This document shows, one piece after another, positions 35,380 through 45,136 of a stretch of DNA of 64,000 nucleotides. Position numbers and translations under genes: made by a program. Within the stretch, counting starts at the first letter, position 1. Each line of letters starts with the position of its first letter. Source of the stretch: Paraburkholderia sacchari (lineage in GTDB: Bacteria; Pseudomonadota; Gammaproteobacteria; Burkholderiales; Burkholderiaceae); NCBI RefSeq assembly GCF_000785435.2, contig NZ_JTDB02000001.1, positions 586,499 to 650,498 of the forward strand. Direction: 5' to 3'. Under the pieces are notes generated by a model that was not told the DNA's origin, did not search any database, and was given only the letters and a program-made list of their open reading frames with translations.

Positions 35380-36996
35380 ATGTACATGGAGCACAGCACA
35401 CAGGCCGTTGGCCGTCATGGCGCAGCGACGATCACGGTTCGACACGCCGTGATCGATTTGTTGAGGCGGCTCGGCATCACGTCCGTTTTCGCCAATCCCG
35501 GGTCGACAGAGCTGCCGATGTTTCGCGACTTTCCAGAAGACTTCCGCTATGTCCTCGGCCTCCAGGAGGCTGTCGTCGTGGGCATGGCGGACGGCTACGC
35601 GCAGGCGACCGGCAATGCCGCGCTGGTCAATCTGCACTCAGCAGCGGGCGTCGGGAATGCCATGGGGAACATTTTTACCGCTTACAAGAACCGTACCCCG
35701 CTGATCGTGACGGCTGGGCAGCAAGCGCGTTCGATTCTGCCGTTCGATCCGTTCCTCGCCGCCTCGCAGGCCACCGAGCTGCCCAAGCCGTACGTCAAAT
35801 GGAGTATCGAGCCGGCACGCGCCGCCGACGTGCCGCTCGCAATCGCCCGCGCCTGGCACATCGCCATGCAGGAGCCGAAGGGGCCCGTTTTCGTGTCGAT
35901 TCCAGTTGATGATTGGGATCAGCCCGCGGAAATGGTCGAGTCGACGCAGGTGAGCACGCGCGCACGCCCGGAGCCCGCGCTGGTTTCGCTTGTCAGCGAG
36001 GCGCTCGCCGGGTGCCGTAATCCCGCGTTCGTCGTCGGCGCGGAGGTCGATCGCGCTGGTGCCTGGGACGAGGTGGTCCAGCTCGCCGAGCAGCAAAGCG
36101 CCAGCGTGTACGTCGCGCCGATGTCCTCGCGGTGCAGCTTTCCAGAAGATCATCCGCTGTTCGCCGGTTTTCTGCCGGCCATGCGTGAAAAGATCGTTAG
36201 CCTTCTCGAAGGGCACGACGTGATCCTTGTGCTTGGCGCGCCGGCCTTCTCGTATCACGTGGAAGGCAGAGGTCCCCATGTCCCCGCAGGGGCGACGCTG
36301 TTCCAGATCATCGACGATCCCGCGACGGCAGCGTGGACGCCCGTCGGAACATCGATCGTGGCCAACCTGAAACTTGGGCTGAGCGACCTGATCGCCGCGT
36401 CGCCACCGACCTCGCGTGAGTATCCGGCACCCCGTCGCGCCGCGGAGCGGGCACAGGCAACCGAGGTCATCTCGGCGGCTTTCGCGCTGCAAACGCTGGC
36501 CGAAGTGCGCAAGGCAAATGATGTGGTGGTCGAGGAGGCACCGAGCGCGCGGCCGGTCATGCAGCGCTATCTGCCATTCACCCGTGCGCATACGTTCTTC
36601 ACGATGGCCAGTGGGGGACTGGGTTATGGCATGCCGGCTGCCGTCGGCGTGGCGCTGGCGAAGCCGGAAAATCGGGTGATCGCGCTGATCGGCGACGGGT
36701 CGAGCATGTACTCGCCTCAGGCCATCTGGAGCGCCGTGCAGCTTGATTTGCCGATTACTTTCGTCATCCTTAACAATGCCCGCTACGCCGCCTTGCAGGA
36801 GTTCGCGCCCGTCTTCGGCTTCGCCCCGACTGATCCTGTACAGGGCACCGATCTGTCCGGACTGGACTTCGTCGCGTTGGCCAAGGGGATGGGGTGCGAG
36901 GGCGTTCGGGTTTCACATGCGGGTCATCTGAAAGCCGCGCTGGAGCAAGCGTTGGCGTCGGGCGAGACGCGGCTGGTCGAGATTGTCATCGGCTAA
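35380..36996 (+). CDS. mdlC: Benzoylformate decarboxylase
   Basis: A 538-residue thiamine-diphosphate enzyme that decarboxylates benzoylformate to benzaldehyde. The active-site residues known from Pseudomonas putida MdlC are all present with a constant offset: S42 in NPGSTELP, E63 in GLQEAVVVGMADGYAQ, H86 in NLHSAAGVGN, plus a later His in GAPAFSYH. The ThDP/Mg motif is GDGSSMYSPQ...ILNNARY. The start is uncertain: TTG 35374, ATG 35380 and ATG 35386 are all possible. It heads the mandelate operon and is followed by the aldehyde dehydrogenase, MFS and mandelate dehydrogenase genes. Confidence 0.92.
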   Translation: MYMEHSTQAVGRHGAATITVRHAVIDLLRRLGITSVFANPGSTELPMFRDFPEDFRYVLGLQEAVVVGMADGYAQATGNAALVNLHSAAGVGNAMGNIFTAYKNRTPLIVTAGQQARSILPFDPFLAASQATELPKPYVKWSIEPARAADVPLAIARAWHIAMQEPKGPVFVSIPVDDWDQPAEMVESTQVSTRARPEPALVSLVSEALAGCRNPAFVVGAEVDRAGAWDEVVQLAEQQSASVYVAPMSSRCSFPEDHPLFAGFLPAMREKIVSLLEGHDVILVLGAPAFSYHVEGRGPHVPAGATLFQIIDDPATAAWTPVGTSIVANLKLGLSDLIAASPPTSREYPAPRRAAERAQATEVISAAFALQTLAEVRKANDVVVEEAPSARPVMQRYLPFTRAHTFFTMASGGLGYGMPAAVGVALAKPENRVIALIGDGSSMYSPQAIWSAVQLDLPITFVILNNARYAALQEFAPVFGFAPTDPVQGTDLSGLDFVALAKGMGCEGVRVSHAGHLKAALEQALASGETRLVEIVIG

Positions 36997-37050
36997 CTGC
37001 TTGTGCATTTTTCTGTCCGTCAGGGCACCTTAACTGGAAGGTAAAGAGGC

Positions 37051-38502
37051 ATGAACCAGGTATCCATGTTGATCAACGGCGAGCGTGTCGACGCGCGTGA
37101 TGGGGCAACGTTCCAACGCCGAAACCCGCTCGACAACACCGTTGCAAGCACGGCGGCCGCCGCGTCAGTCGCCGACGCGAAGGCAGCCGTCGCTGCCGCC
37201 GCCAGGGCGTTTCCAAAATGGTCGTCGATGGGGCCGACCGAGCGCCGCGGGCTGTTATACAAGGCGGCAGATGCGCTGCAGGCGCGCGAAGCCGCGTTCG
37301 TCAAGGCTATGGCCTCGGAAACCGGCGCATCGCATCTCTGGGCCGCCTTTAACGTCAAGCTGGCAAGCGACGGCCTTCGCGAGGCGGCAGCGCTGACTAC
37401 GCAGATCGGCGGCGAAGTGATTCCTTCCGATGTTCCCGGCAGCGTCGCACTTGGCGTGCGCCAGGCGGCAGGTGTTGTGCTCGGCATGGCCCCGTGGAAC
37501 GCACCCGTGATTCTGGGCGTGCGTGCGATCGCTCTGCCGCTGGCATGCGGCAACACGGTTGTACTCAAGGGTTCGGAAATTTGCCCGATGACCCACGGCC
37601 TGATCGTCGAAGCGCTGCAGGATGCGGGCCTGCCCGCCGGTGTCGTGAACTTTGTGACGAACGCGCCTGAAGATGCGGGCGCCATCGTGGATGCCATCAT
37701 CGCCGAGCCCGCCGTGCGACGCGTGAACTTCACCGGATCGACCCGGGTGGGCAAGATCATCGCGATGCAGTGCGCAAAGTATCTCAAGCCGTCGGTGCTC
37801 GAATTGGGCGGCAAGGCGCCGCTGCTCGTGCTGCACGACGCTGACATCGATGCCGCCGTCCAGGGCGCGGCGTTCGGCGCGTTCGCCAACTCCGGACAGA
37901 TCTGCATGTCGACGGAGCGCATTATCGTGGACAACGCGATCGCGGACCCATTCGTAGCGGCGCTCAAGGCCAAGGCGACGAGCCTGCCCCTCGGAGACCC
38001 TCGCGAGGGGCCGGCCGTCCTGGGCTCAGTCGTCGACATGACGACGGTCGCGCGCTGCAATCAACTGATCGACGACGCGCTCGCCAAGGGCGCCACGCTC
38101 GTCTGCGGCGGCAAGGCCGACAGCACGCTGGTGCCTGCCACCTTGCTCGACCACGTTACTCCGGAAATGGCCATTTATCACGAAGAATCGTTCGGCCCTG
38201 TTAAAGCGATTGTCCGCGTCGATGGCGACGATGAGGCCGTCGCGTGCGCGAACGATAATGAGTATGGACTGTCCGCCGCCGTCTTCAGTCGCGACGTGGC
38301 GCGCGCGATGAACGTCGCTGGGCGCATCGAGACCGGCATCTGCCACGTCAACGGCCCGACGGTGCACGACGAGGCGCAGATGCCGTTCGGTGGCGTCAAG
38401 GCGAGCGGATTCGGTCACTTCGGTGGTAAGGCGGGGATCTCCGAGTTCACGGATCTACGCTGGGTGACCGTGCAGACAACGCCGCGGCATTACCCGTTCT
38501 GA
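37051..38502 (+). CDS. Aromatic aldehyde dehydrogenase (benzaldehyde/vanillin type)
   Basis: A 483-residue NAD(P)+-dependent aldehyde dehydrogenase. Catalytic Cys285 (ANSGQICMST) and general-base Glu251 (LELGGKAPL) are in place, and the QAAGVVLGMAPWNAPVILG block is typical of salicylaldehyde/vanillin/benzaldehyde dehydrogenases. Following mdlC, its expected job is oxidation of benzaldehyde to benzoate, the MdlD step, although the sequence type is closer to vanillin/salicylaldehyde enzymes than to classical MdlD. The 54-base gap from mdlC indicates co-transcription. Confidence 0.9.
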   Translation: MNQVSMLINGERVDARDGATFQRRNPLDNTVASTAAAASVADAKAAVAAAARAFPKWSSMGPTERRGLLYKAADALQAREAAFVKAMASETGASHLWAAFNVKLASDGLREAAALTTQIGGEVIPSDVPGSVALGVRQAAGVVLGMAPWNAPVILGVRAIALPLACGNTVVLKGSEICPMTHGLIVEALQDAGLPAGVVNFVTNAPEDAGAIVDAIIAEPAVRRVNFTGSTRVGKIIAMQCAKYLKPSVLELGGKAPLLVLHDADIDAAVQGAAFGAFANSGQICMSTERIIVDNAIADPFVAALKAKATSLPLGDPREGPAVLGSVVDMTTVARCNQLIDDALAKGATLVCGGKADSTLVPATLLDHVTPEMAIYHEESFGPVKAIVRVDGDDEAVACANDNEYGLSAAVFSRDVARAMNVAGRIETGICHVNGPTVHDEAQMPFGGVKASGFGHFGGKAGISEFTDLRWVTVQTTPRHYPF

Positions 38503-38737
38503 GTCCGCACGGCGCTCTTTCACTCCAACGGAACAGCGGGAGGCGAGCGAGCGCCGACCGGGGCAGTGGCAGCAAACATAACGATATGGAACCTCGCGTC
38601 GGCTGGCCATCGCGCCAAACGGTTGCCATCAAGGAGACAAGCATGAACATCACCCACCGCATCTCGATGCGCTCTCTAGAACGAGGAGCGTTCCCCGTGT
38701 GTAGGTCTGCCCTCTCTTCCGCTTCGTGGGGTGCGCA

Positions 38738-40087
38738 ATGAACGATCGAGCGCACCCGCTTCCCGCGGCGGTGGACATCGGCAACGTGCTGGACGATGGG
38801 CCGTTCTCGACGTTTCAGAAGATCGTCGTCTTCCTGGCCGCACTGTCCATCGTGATGGACGGGTTCGACGGCCAACTGATCGGTTTTGCCATTCCCAGTC
38901 TGATCAAGGAGTGGGGCATCACACGCAACGCTTTTGCGCCGGCGGTGGCGGCGGGGCTCGTTGGTATGGGCATCGGCAGTGCGTGCGCCGGGCTTTTTGC
39001 CGACCGTTTCGGACGACGCTGGGCGGTGATTGGCAGTGTCATGGTGTTCGGCGTCGCCACCAGCTCCGTGGCGCTGTCGCAGGACGTAATCTCCCTTGCC
39101 GCGCTGCGCTTCGTCGCCGGTCTGGGCATTGGCGGTGCGCTCCCGAGTTCTACCACGATGACGGCAGAATTCACGCCGGCGCGTCGCCGAACTGTCGCGG
39201 TTACTGCAACGATCCTGTGCGTGCCCTTGGGCGGCATGCTTGCCGGATTATTCGCGAACATTGTGATGCCGATGTACGGATGGCGCGGCCTGTTTCTTTT
39301 CGGTGGCGCATTGCCGGTGGTGATGTCTGCGCTGTTCTACTTCGCATTGCCAGAGTCGCCGCGCTATCTGGCGCGCCATCCAGCGCGGTGGCCCGAGCTT
39401 GGAGGGTTGCTCCGCCGCATGACGCGTGCCGTGAGCACAGACTCGACGTTCACCGATGCGATCGAGCAAAAAGCTGAGAAACGTGCCGGAATTAGCGCGC
39501 TTTTCGCCCCAGGTCAGAGGCGAGACACGCTGGCGATCTGGTTGGCATTCTTCATGAACCTGCTGGCCGTCTATAGTGCATTCAGTTGGCTGCCCACGAT
39601 GCTCGCGGGCGAGGGGCTTGCCCCGGGGGTCGCAAGTTCGGGGCTGACGGCCTATAACCTGGGCGGTGTGTTCGGCGCCCTCGGGTGTGCCATCGCCATT
39701 GCCCGTTTCGGATCGCGCTGGCCATTGCTGATCTGCTGTCTGGCGGCTGCCGGCAGCGCGCTGGCCGTGCGAGCGCTTGGCTTCACGGGGCATACGTCGG
39801 TGCTGATTTTCGGCATCGGCCTGCACGGACTGTTCGTCAACGCGGTGCAGTCGACGATGTACGCGCTTTGTGCCTACGTCTACCCGACGCAGGTGCGTGC
39901 AACGGGCACGGCGACGGCCCTGGCTTTCGGCCGGCTTGGCGCGATCCTGAGTGCGTTTGCGGGTGCGTTTGTGATTACCGCGGGTGGCGCATCGCTCTAT
40001 CTGGCGATGTTGACGACCGCGATGTTGCTTGTATTCGTTTGCTTGATGGTGGTTCGACGGCACATTCCTCCGGTCAAGAGAGCTTGA
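38738..40087 (+). CDS. MFS transporter, aromatic acid:H+ symporter (AAHS) type
   Basis: A 449-residue, 12-helix transporter. The TM1 motif FLAALSIVMDGFDGQLIGFA carries the D-G-(F/Y)-D signature of the AAHS family (PcaK, BenK), and the TM2-3 loop is GLFADRFGRRWAVIG. Such proteins import aromatic acids. In this operon mandelate or benzoylformate is the likely substrate (inference). GTG 38726 could start four residues earlier; ATG 38738 fits the family. The 235-base gap before it is empty apart from a short unassigned ORF. Confidence 0.9.
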   Translation: MNDRAHPLPAAVDIGNVLDDGPFSTFQKIVVFLAALSIVMDGFDGQLIGFAIPSLIKEWGITRNAFAPAVAAGLVGMGIGSACAGLFADRFGRRWAVIGSVMVFGVATSSVALSQDVISLAALRFVAGLGIGGALPSSTTMTAEFTPARRRTVAVTATILCVPLGGMLAGLFANIVMPMYGWRGLFLFGGALPVVMSALFYFALPESPRYLARHPARWPELGGLLRRMTRAVSTDSTFTDAIEQKAEKRAGISALFAPGQRRDTLAIWLAFFMNLLAVYSAFSWLPTMLAGEGLAPGVASSGLTAYNLGGVFGALGCAIAIARFGSRWPLLICCLAAAGSALAVRALGFTGHTSVLIFGIGLHGLFVNAVQSTMYALCAYVYPTQVRATGTATALAFGRLGAILSAFAGAFVITAGGASLYLAMLTTAMLLVFVCLMVVRRHIPPVKRA

Positions 40088-40103
40088 AAGACACAAACAC
40101 CGA

Positions 40104-41264
40104 ATGACGAAGAAAATGAAGGGCGTGTTCGACATCGATGACTATCGGGCCAAGGCAAAAAAGCGCCTTCCGGCCATGGTGTTCGATTATCTGGAGGGGG
40201 CCGCCGACGACGAGTCGGGACTCGACCACAATCGGGCGGCGTTTCACCGCTGGGAGTTTTGCCCACGCAGACTGGTGGACGTCAGCGCGCGGGAACAACA
40301 GACGCGGCTGCTCGGCAAATCGCTGCCGACGCCGCTCGTGATTGCGCCGACCGGTCTCAATGGCGCGTTTTGGCCGAAGGGCGATCTGGCCTTGGCCAAG
40401 GCGGCTGCCGGGGCCGGAATACCGTTTGCGTTATCGACCGCGTCGAACATGTCGATCGAGGAAGTGGCGCGGGAAGTACAGGGCGACCTGTGGTTTCAAC
40501 TATACGTTGTCCACAAGAACCTCGCGAAAAGCTTCGTCGAGCGCGCATGGGCGGCCGAATATTCGACGTTGATCTTGACGACGGATGTGGCCGTCAACGG
40601 ATTTCGCAAACGGGATTTGCGCAACGGGTTTGCCATGCCGTTCAGGACGAGTGTTCGTGCCGCCTGCGACGGCCTCACGCATCCGAAGTGGCTCTGGTCG
40701 TACCTCACGAATGGCATGCCGCAGCTGCGCAATTTCGCGACCGATACCACCTCGGATACGGCGGCTCAGGCGGCGGTGTTGCGCCGGGAGATGGACGCCG
40801 GATTCGATTGGGACGATCTGAAGCGTTTGCGCGATGCATGGCCGGGCAAGTTGCTGGTCAAGGGCATTCTCACCAGCGCCGACGCCACACGCTGTATTGA
40901 GGCCGGAGCCGATGGCGTCATCCTGTCCAATCACGGTGCGCGTCAGCACGCGGGGCTCCCCGTGCCCGCAAACGTCATTGCCGCTGTGCGAGACGCCGTG
41001 CCTGCATCTGACCTGATTGTCGACAGCGGTGTGCGCACAGGCGCCGACGTGGTGAAGGCGATCGCCCTCGGCGCCAATGCGGTAATGTTGGGACGGGCGA
41101 CGCTCTACGGTCTGGCCGCGAACGGCGAGGCCGGGGTTGCGGATGTGCTGGCGATGATCCGGCGCGACATCGATCGCACGCTGGCGCTGATCGGGTGTCC
41201 GGCAATTTCGGCATTGACGCGTGACTTCGTGGCGGAGCGGCCCCTCATGGCGGCCGGCAGGTGA
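40104..41264 (+). CDS. mdlB: FMN-dependent (S)-mandelate dehydrogenase-like enzyme
   Basis: A 386-residue member of the alpha-hydroxy-acid oxidase family that would oxidise (S)-mandelate to benzoylformate. Expected residues are found: Y29, Y134 (FQLYV), D161, K253 (LLVKGIL), catalytic His277 and Arg280 in LSNHGARQ; the usual SNHGGRQ has Gly where this has Ala279. The segment around 180-215 that anchors P. putida MdlB in the membrane is represented by THPKWLWSYL and neighbours. It follows the MFS gene by 16 bases. Lactate or another 2-hydroxy acid is the alternative substrate, but mdlC in the same operon supports mandelate. Confidence 0.88.
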   Translation: MTKKMKGVFDIDDYRAKAKKRLPAMVFDYLEGAADDESGLDHNRAAFHRWEFCPRRLVDVSAREQQTRLLGKSLPTPLVIAPTGLNGAFWPKGDLALAKAAAGAGIPFALSTASNMSIEEVAREVQGDLWFQLYVVHKNLAKSFVERAWAAEYSTLILTTDVAVNGFRKRDLRNGFAMPFRTSVRAACDGLTHPKWLWSYLTNGMPQLRNFATDTTSDTAAQAAVLRREMDAGFDWDDLKRLRDAWPGKLLVKGILTSADATRCIEAGADGVILSNHGARQHAGLPVPANVIAAVRDAVPASDLIVDSGVRTGADVVKAIALGANAVMLGRATLYGLAANGEAGVADVLAMIRRDIDRTLALIGCPAISALTRDFVAERPLMAAGR

Positions 41265-41340
41265 TGGACTTGACGGAGACAATCCGGCGGAGGATTCTGT
41301 GATCCATCGCTTGCGATTCGCCACCTCAGCGGAGTCTCTC

Positions 41341-42330
41341 ATGAAAGAACCAGCCCCCGAATCCGCTGCCACTCCCGCCGATCGCCTGGAGGCTTGGGCG
41401 CATCAGGTTGAGGAAAGCTGCGTACCGATGGTGTATTCGATGACGTCCGACGGGGCATTCGAGGGAGAGATGCTCGCTGTCGAAAATGGGGGGGTGCACG
41501 TCTCGAGGATTGCGGCTGTCGATCATGTCGCGAAGTATCGCCGCAGGGCGATGTCGTCGATCGAGGACGACTACCTGCTCGTCTCGATCCAGTCACGTAA
41601 CCGATCTGCCATCGAACAGGATGGCCGTGTCGCAGTCGTTTATCCCGGCGATATGGTGTTGTTCGATGCTTCGCGCGACTTCGAATGGCATTTCTCCGGG
41701 GAGCACTATACCGTTCGATTTCCTCGTCAGTTGCTGACGGGGCTAGCGCCATTGAGCCGTCAACATACGGCGGTCCGTATCCCCGGTGAGGACGGCATTC
41801 GGCGCATTGCCACCGAGCATGTGGCAACGGTTCATCGTGAGCTGTTGCTCGAGCCGACGTGCGGTGAGGCCCGCGCTGGTTTGGCGGGGGTGACGGCACA
41901 CCTTGTGGCCGTGGCCCTGGCGGACTTCTTCAACCGGATGCCGACGGCCGACACCAACCTGAAGACGATGCACATACTTCGGGCGCGCCGTTTCATCGAT
42001 GAGCATTTGCGCGACCCGGAGCTGAATCCGGATCGAGTGGCAGCCGCACTCGGGTTGTCGAGTCGCTATCTGTATCGTTTGTTCTCCCGCGAGCACGAGT
42101 CGATGAGCGAGCGGATCATCACCGGTCGTCTGGACGGTTGCGCCGCGTGGCTGCGTCAACCGGCCTACGCGCATTTGTCCATCACCGAAATCGCGATGAC
42201 ATGGGGATTCAATGACCCCTCGCACTTCAGTCGCGCGTTCCGGCGCCATGCTGGGGTGTCTGCCAGGGAATACCGGCGACTAAGTGGCGTAGGTGCGGGC
42301 GTTCATCGCCTTGGATGCGTGGCTAGCTGA
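41341..42330 (+). CDS. AraC/XylS-family transcriptional regulator
   Basis: A 329-residue regulator with an N-terminal AraC-binding-like sensor (YRRRAMSSIEDDYLLVSIQS; GDMVLFDASRDFEWHFSG) of the FeaR/NdtR kind and a C-terminal double helix-turn-helix (about 225-320; VAAALGLSSRYLYRLFSREH and AMTWGFNDPSHFSRAFRRH). The open frame begins inside mdlB at 41221, but ATG 41341 with GGAG upstream is more likely. It sits between the mandelate operon and the nitrilase gene and may control either or both. Confidence 0.88.
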   Translation: MKEPAPESAATPADRLEAWAHQVEESCVPMVYSMTSDGAFEGEMLAVENGGVHVSRIAAVDHVAKYRRRAMSSIEDDYLLVSIQSRNRSAIEQDGRVAVVYPGDMVLFDASRDFEWHFSGEHYTVRFPRQLLTGLAPLSRQHTAVRIPGEDGIRRIATEHVATVHRELLLEPTCGEARAGLAGVTAHLVAVALADFFNRMPTADTNLKTMHILRARRFIDEHLRDPELNPDRVAAALGLSSRYLYRLFSREHESMSERIITGRLDGCAAWLRQPAYAHLSITEIAMTWGFNDPSHFSRAFRRHAGVSAREYRRLSGVGAGVHRLGCVAS

Positions 42331-42602
42331 CGCTGGATCATTGTCCTTGTCTGACGTAAGTCTCGGCGCGCTTTCACACCCGAAAACATCGCAACGATGT
42401 TCTTCTGGAAGATCTTGCCTTCCGTAATCTGCCAGCCGCCGGCGGTATCGACGCGTGCATGCAGTTTGGCCCAGATGCGGTCCCCCGACCAGGCAGTCGC
42501 AGTCAAGTTCGGGTTCAGCTTCAATCAAGCAACGCGAATATTGCGGCCCGACACTTCCGTGAAACGCGTTTGAAGCAGGCAAGAGCCGATTGGAGTAGAG
42601 AC

Positions 42603-43679
42603 ATGACACTTAAACACCCACGCTATAAGGCCGCCGTTGTTCAGGCGGCGCCCGCGTTCCTGGATCTTCAGGCTGGTATCGAAAAGTCGATCCGACTCAT
42701 CGAGGAAGCGGCGAACAAAGGCGCAAGCCTCATCGCATTCCCTGAGGTTTGGTTGCCGGGTTACCCCTTCTACGTCTGGCTTGGTACTCCCGCGTGGTAC
42801 ATGCAAGAGGGGTACGTTCAGCGATATTTTGACAATTCACTCAGCTTCGACAGTCCAGAGGCTGAACAGCTCCGGGAGGCCGCGCGCACGCACTCGATTA
42901 CCGTCGTCATGGGTTTATCAGAGCGCGCTGGGCGATCCCTGTATATTTCCCAATGGATAATCGGTCCGGATGGCGAGACGCTTCTTCAGCGCCGCAAGCT
43001 AAAGCCTACTCATCTGGAGAGAACCGTTTTTGGAGACGGAGCCGGGGAGGGGCTAACCGTCGTTGATTCAGCCTTGGGTCGGATTGGTGCCTTGTGCTGC
43101 GCTGAGCATGTACAGCCACTAACCAAGGCCGCGATGTTTGCTCAAGATGAACAGATACATGTCGCGGCATGGCCCAGCTTTTCCCTTTACGATTTTGCGA
43201 GCGCCTTGAGTTACCAGGTCAACAACGCAGTGACACGGACCTACGCTGTAGAAGGCGGCTGCTTTGTCCTCGCACCCTCGACAGTTGTCAGTCAAGAAAT
43301 GATTGACCTTCTTTGCGATACTCCCGAACGGCGAAATTTGCTGAAAGCGGGCGGGGGCCATAGCGTAGGTTATGGCCCCGACGGTGCAGAACTCTTCGAG
43401 AAGTTGCCGCCCGACGTTGAAGGCCTCCTCTTCGCCGAAATCGATTTGTCGCTACAGTCGCTCTCGAAAGCAGTGTTTGACCCGGCGGGGCACTATGCAC
43501 GACCCGATGTCGTCCGACTTGTGCTTGACAGACGTCGCCGCCCACCAATGCACGAGTTACGCGACAGAAGCGATGGGGTGGAGATTGGTGACGTCTCGGC
43601 AGCAGGAGGGGCACGTAACATCGAATCGATTGGCGGTGAGGAAGTCCACTCGGTCGAGACACCCGCGAACGATCGCTAA
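42603..43679 (+). CDS. Nitrilase (arylacetonitrilase type)
   Basis: A 358-residue nitrilase that hydrolyses nitriles to carboxylic acids and ammonia. The catalytic triad is E48 (FPEVWLPGYP), K134 (KLKPTHLE) and C166 (ALCCAEHVQPL). The CCAEH-QPL pattern and AAWPSFSLY are those of arylacetonitrilases such as that of Pseudomonas fluorescens EBC191, which act on mandelonitrile and phenylacetonitrile. Product mandelate would feed the neighbouring mdl genes. The frame is open 144 bases upstream, but family sequence begins at ATG 42603, after an AGAGAC sequence. The C-terminal tail from about 300 is variable, as usual. Confidence 0.92.
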   Translation: MTLKHPRYKAAVVQAAPAFLDLQAGIEKSIRLIEEAANKGASLIAFPEVWLPGYPFYVWLGTPAWYMQEGYVQRYFDNSLSFDSPEAEQLREAARTHSITVVMGLSERAGRSLYISQWIIGPDGETLLQRRKLKPTHLERTVFGDGAGEGLTVVDSALGRIGALCCAEHVQPLTKAAMFAQDEQIHVAAWPSFSLYDFASALSYQVNNAVTRTYAVEGGCFVLAPSTVVSQEMIDLLCDTPERRNLLKAGGGHSVGYGPDGAELFEKLPPDVEGLLFAEIDLSLQSLSKAVFDPAGHYARPDVVRLVLDRRRRPPMHELRDRSDGVEIGDVSAAGGARNIESIGGEEVHSVETPANDR

Positions 43680-43751
43680 TCTCATGTAAAAGTGGCTGGT
43701 CCCTGTAAAGAGACCATAGATGATGGATCGATTGGTATATAGGATTGCGAA

Positions 43752-44987
43752 ATGAAACCAGAAAAAGACACTGGATACGAGTGGTCAATTGTGGTTCTCC
43801 TGGCTGTTTTATTCGGCGTCGTCGGGTTGGATAGGCTCGTTATCGTCTATCTCTTCCCGGTGCTGATGCCTGAGCTTGGACTGAACAATACTCAGGCGGG
43901 CGCCATTGCGTCAGTCCTCGCGTTGACGTGGGCGATATCGACGTGGGTGCTGGGGAGTCTTTCCGATCGATTCGGTCGAAAGAAGATTCTCATTGGATCT
44001 GCCGTCTTCTTCTCACTGATGACTTCCTTTACTGGCGTCGCAAAATCTTTCTGCAGCATGTTGGCTGTACGCGGACTTCTTGGGATCGGAGAAGGTGGAG
44101 TCTTCAGTACCAGTGTTGCAAAGATCGATGAGATTTCCACGCCACGAAAGCGCGGACTGAATCTGGGTATTCACCAATCATTCTTCCCGCTACTTGGAAT
44201 TGGCTTGGGTCCAATCATCGCTACGCAGCTGATTCTTCACATGAGGTGGGAGGCGGTCTTTTTCGTTTTGGGAATTCCGGGAATTATCCTGACGATGATT
44301 CTCGCGAAGATAATGCGCAACACCTCGCCTCGATCGGTACACGCTAGCCAGCCGAACGAGAAAGGCAGCGCAGTTGCTGTGCTGAAGTTCCGGAACGTAT
44401 GGCTAACGACGCTGATTGGCTCGCTGTTCCAGACCGGACTGTTCGTTTTCTCCACGTTTGTCGCTCTCTACCTGACGAAGGTTGCCGCCCTTCCACTAAG
44501 CGTTGTCGGTTTGATCATCTCCGGCTGGGGATTCGGCGGCTTCCTGGGCATGATCATCGTGCCCGCAATATCAGATCGCGTCGGCCGCCGGATTGTGCTC
44601 GTTCTGTCGGCAGCGCTGTACGGTGTTTTGATGCTTGCCTTCGTCGTGGTTGAGGCGGCACCGATTGCGAAGTTCGCGAATCTCTTCGCAGCCGGCTTCT
44701 TCGGATTTGGCATCGCACCCCTGTTCCTGGCTGTGATCCCATGTGAGTCTGTTCCGCCGCGGTTGACCGGCTCGGCAGTTGGGGTTCCCACCGCAGTAAG
44801 CGAACTCGTCGGTGGGGTGCTGATGCCAGTTGTGGCAGGCGGTGTTGCTGACAAGTTTGGTTTGACCTATCCGATGCTCATCGTCGGCGTTGTCTCCATA
44901 TTAAGCGCGCTTGTGGGACTATTCCTTAAAGAAACATGTCCTCGTCGCCGCGGAGAGATTGAAGCTCGGCGAGTAGAGGTTGTCTAA
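43752..44987 (+). CDS. MFS transporter
   Basis: A 411-residue, 12-helix major-facilitator protein. The TM1 region has GLDRLVIVYLFPVLMPELGL and the TM2-3 loop is GSLSDRFGRKKILIG. The second half repeats the motif as ISDRVGRRIVLVLS. It follows the nitrilase gene by 72 bases and precedes the porin, so it probably moves the nitrile substrate, mandelate or a related aromatic acid across the inner membrane. Substrate not provable from sequence. Confidence 0.88.
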   Translation: MKPEKDTGYEWSIVVLLAVLFGVVGLDRLVIVYLFPVLMPELGLNNTQAGAIASVLALTWAISTWVLGSLSDRFGRKKILIGSAVFFSLMTSFTGVAKSFCSMLAVRGLLGIGEGGVFSTSVAKIDEISTPRKRGLNLGIHQSFFPLLGIGLGPIIATQLILHMRWEAVFFVLGIPGIILTMILAKIMRNTSPRSVHASQPNEKGSAVAVLKFRNVWLTTLIGSLFQTGLFVFSTFVALYLTKVAALPLSVVGLIISGWGFGGFLGMIIVPAISDRVGRRIVLVLSAALYGVLMLAFVVVEAAPIAKFANLFAAGFFGFGIAPLFLAVIPCESVPPRLTGSAVGVPTAVSELVGGVLMPVVAGGVADKFGLTYPMLIVGVVSILSALVGLFLKETCPRRRGEIEARRVEVV

Positions 44988-45136
44988 GCCAAATTTGACC
45001 GGAGTTGAGTTCTCGCTCAGGTCTGGAATCCACGCGTCGAGATGTTTCTGTGGCGCTTCTTGTCAAGAGAAAATTCGATATGCAACATTAGCATTGCTTA
45101 TTGTTATAAATATACTTTAAAGGTCGGGAGATTTTG

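Noticed and set aside
35638..36591. 317-codon minus-strand ORF opposite mdlC
   Set aside because: Shadow of the strongly supported benzoylformate decarboxylase gene; no start signal or motif.
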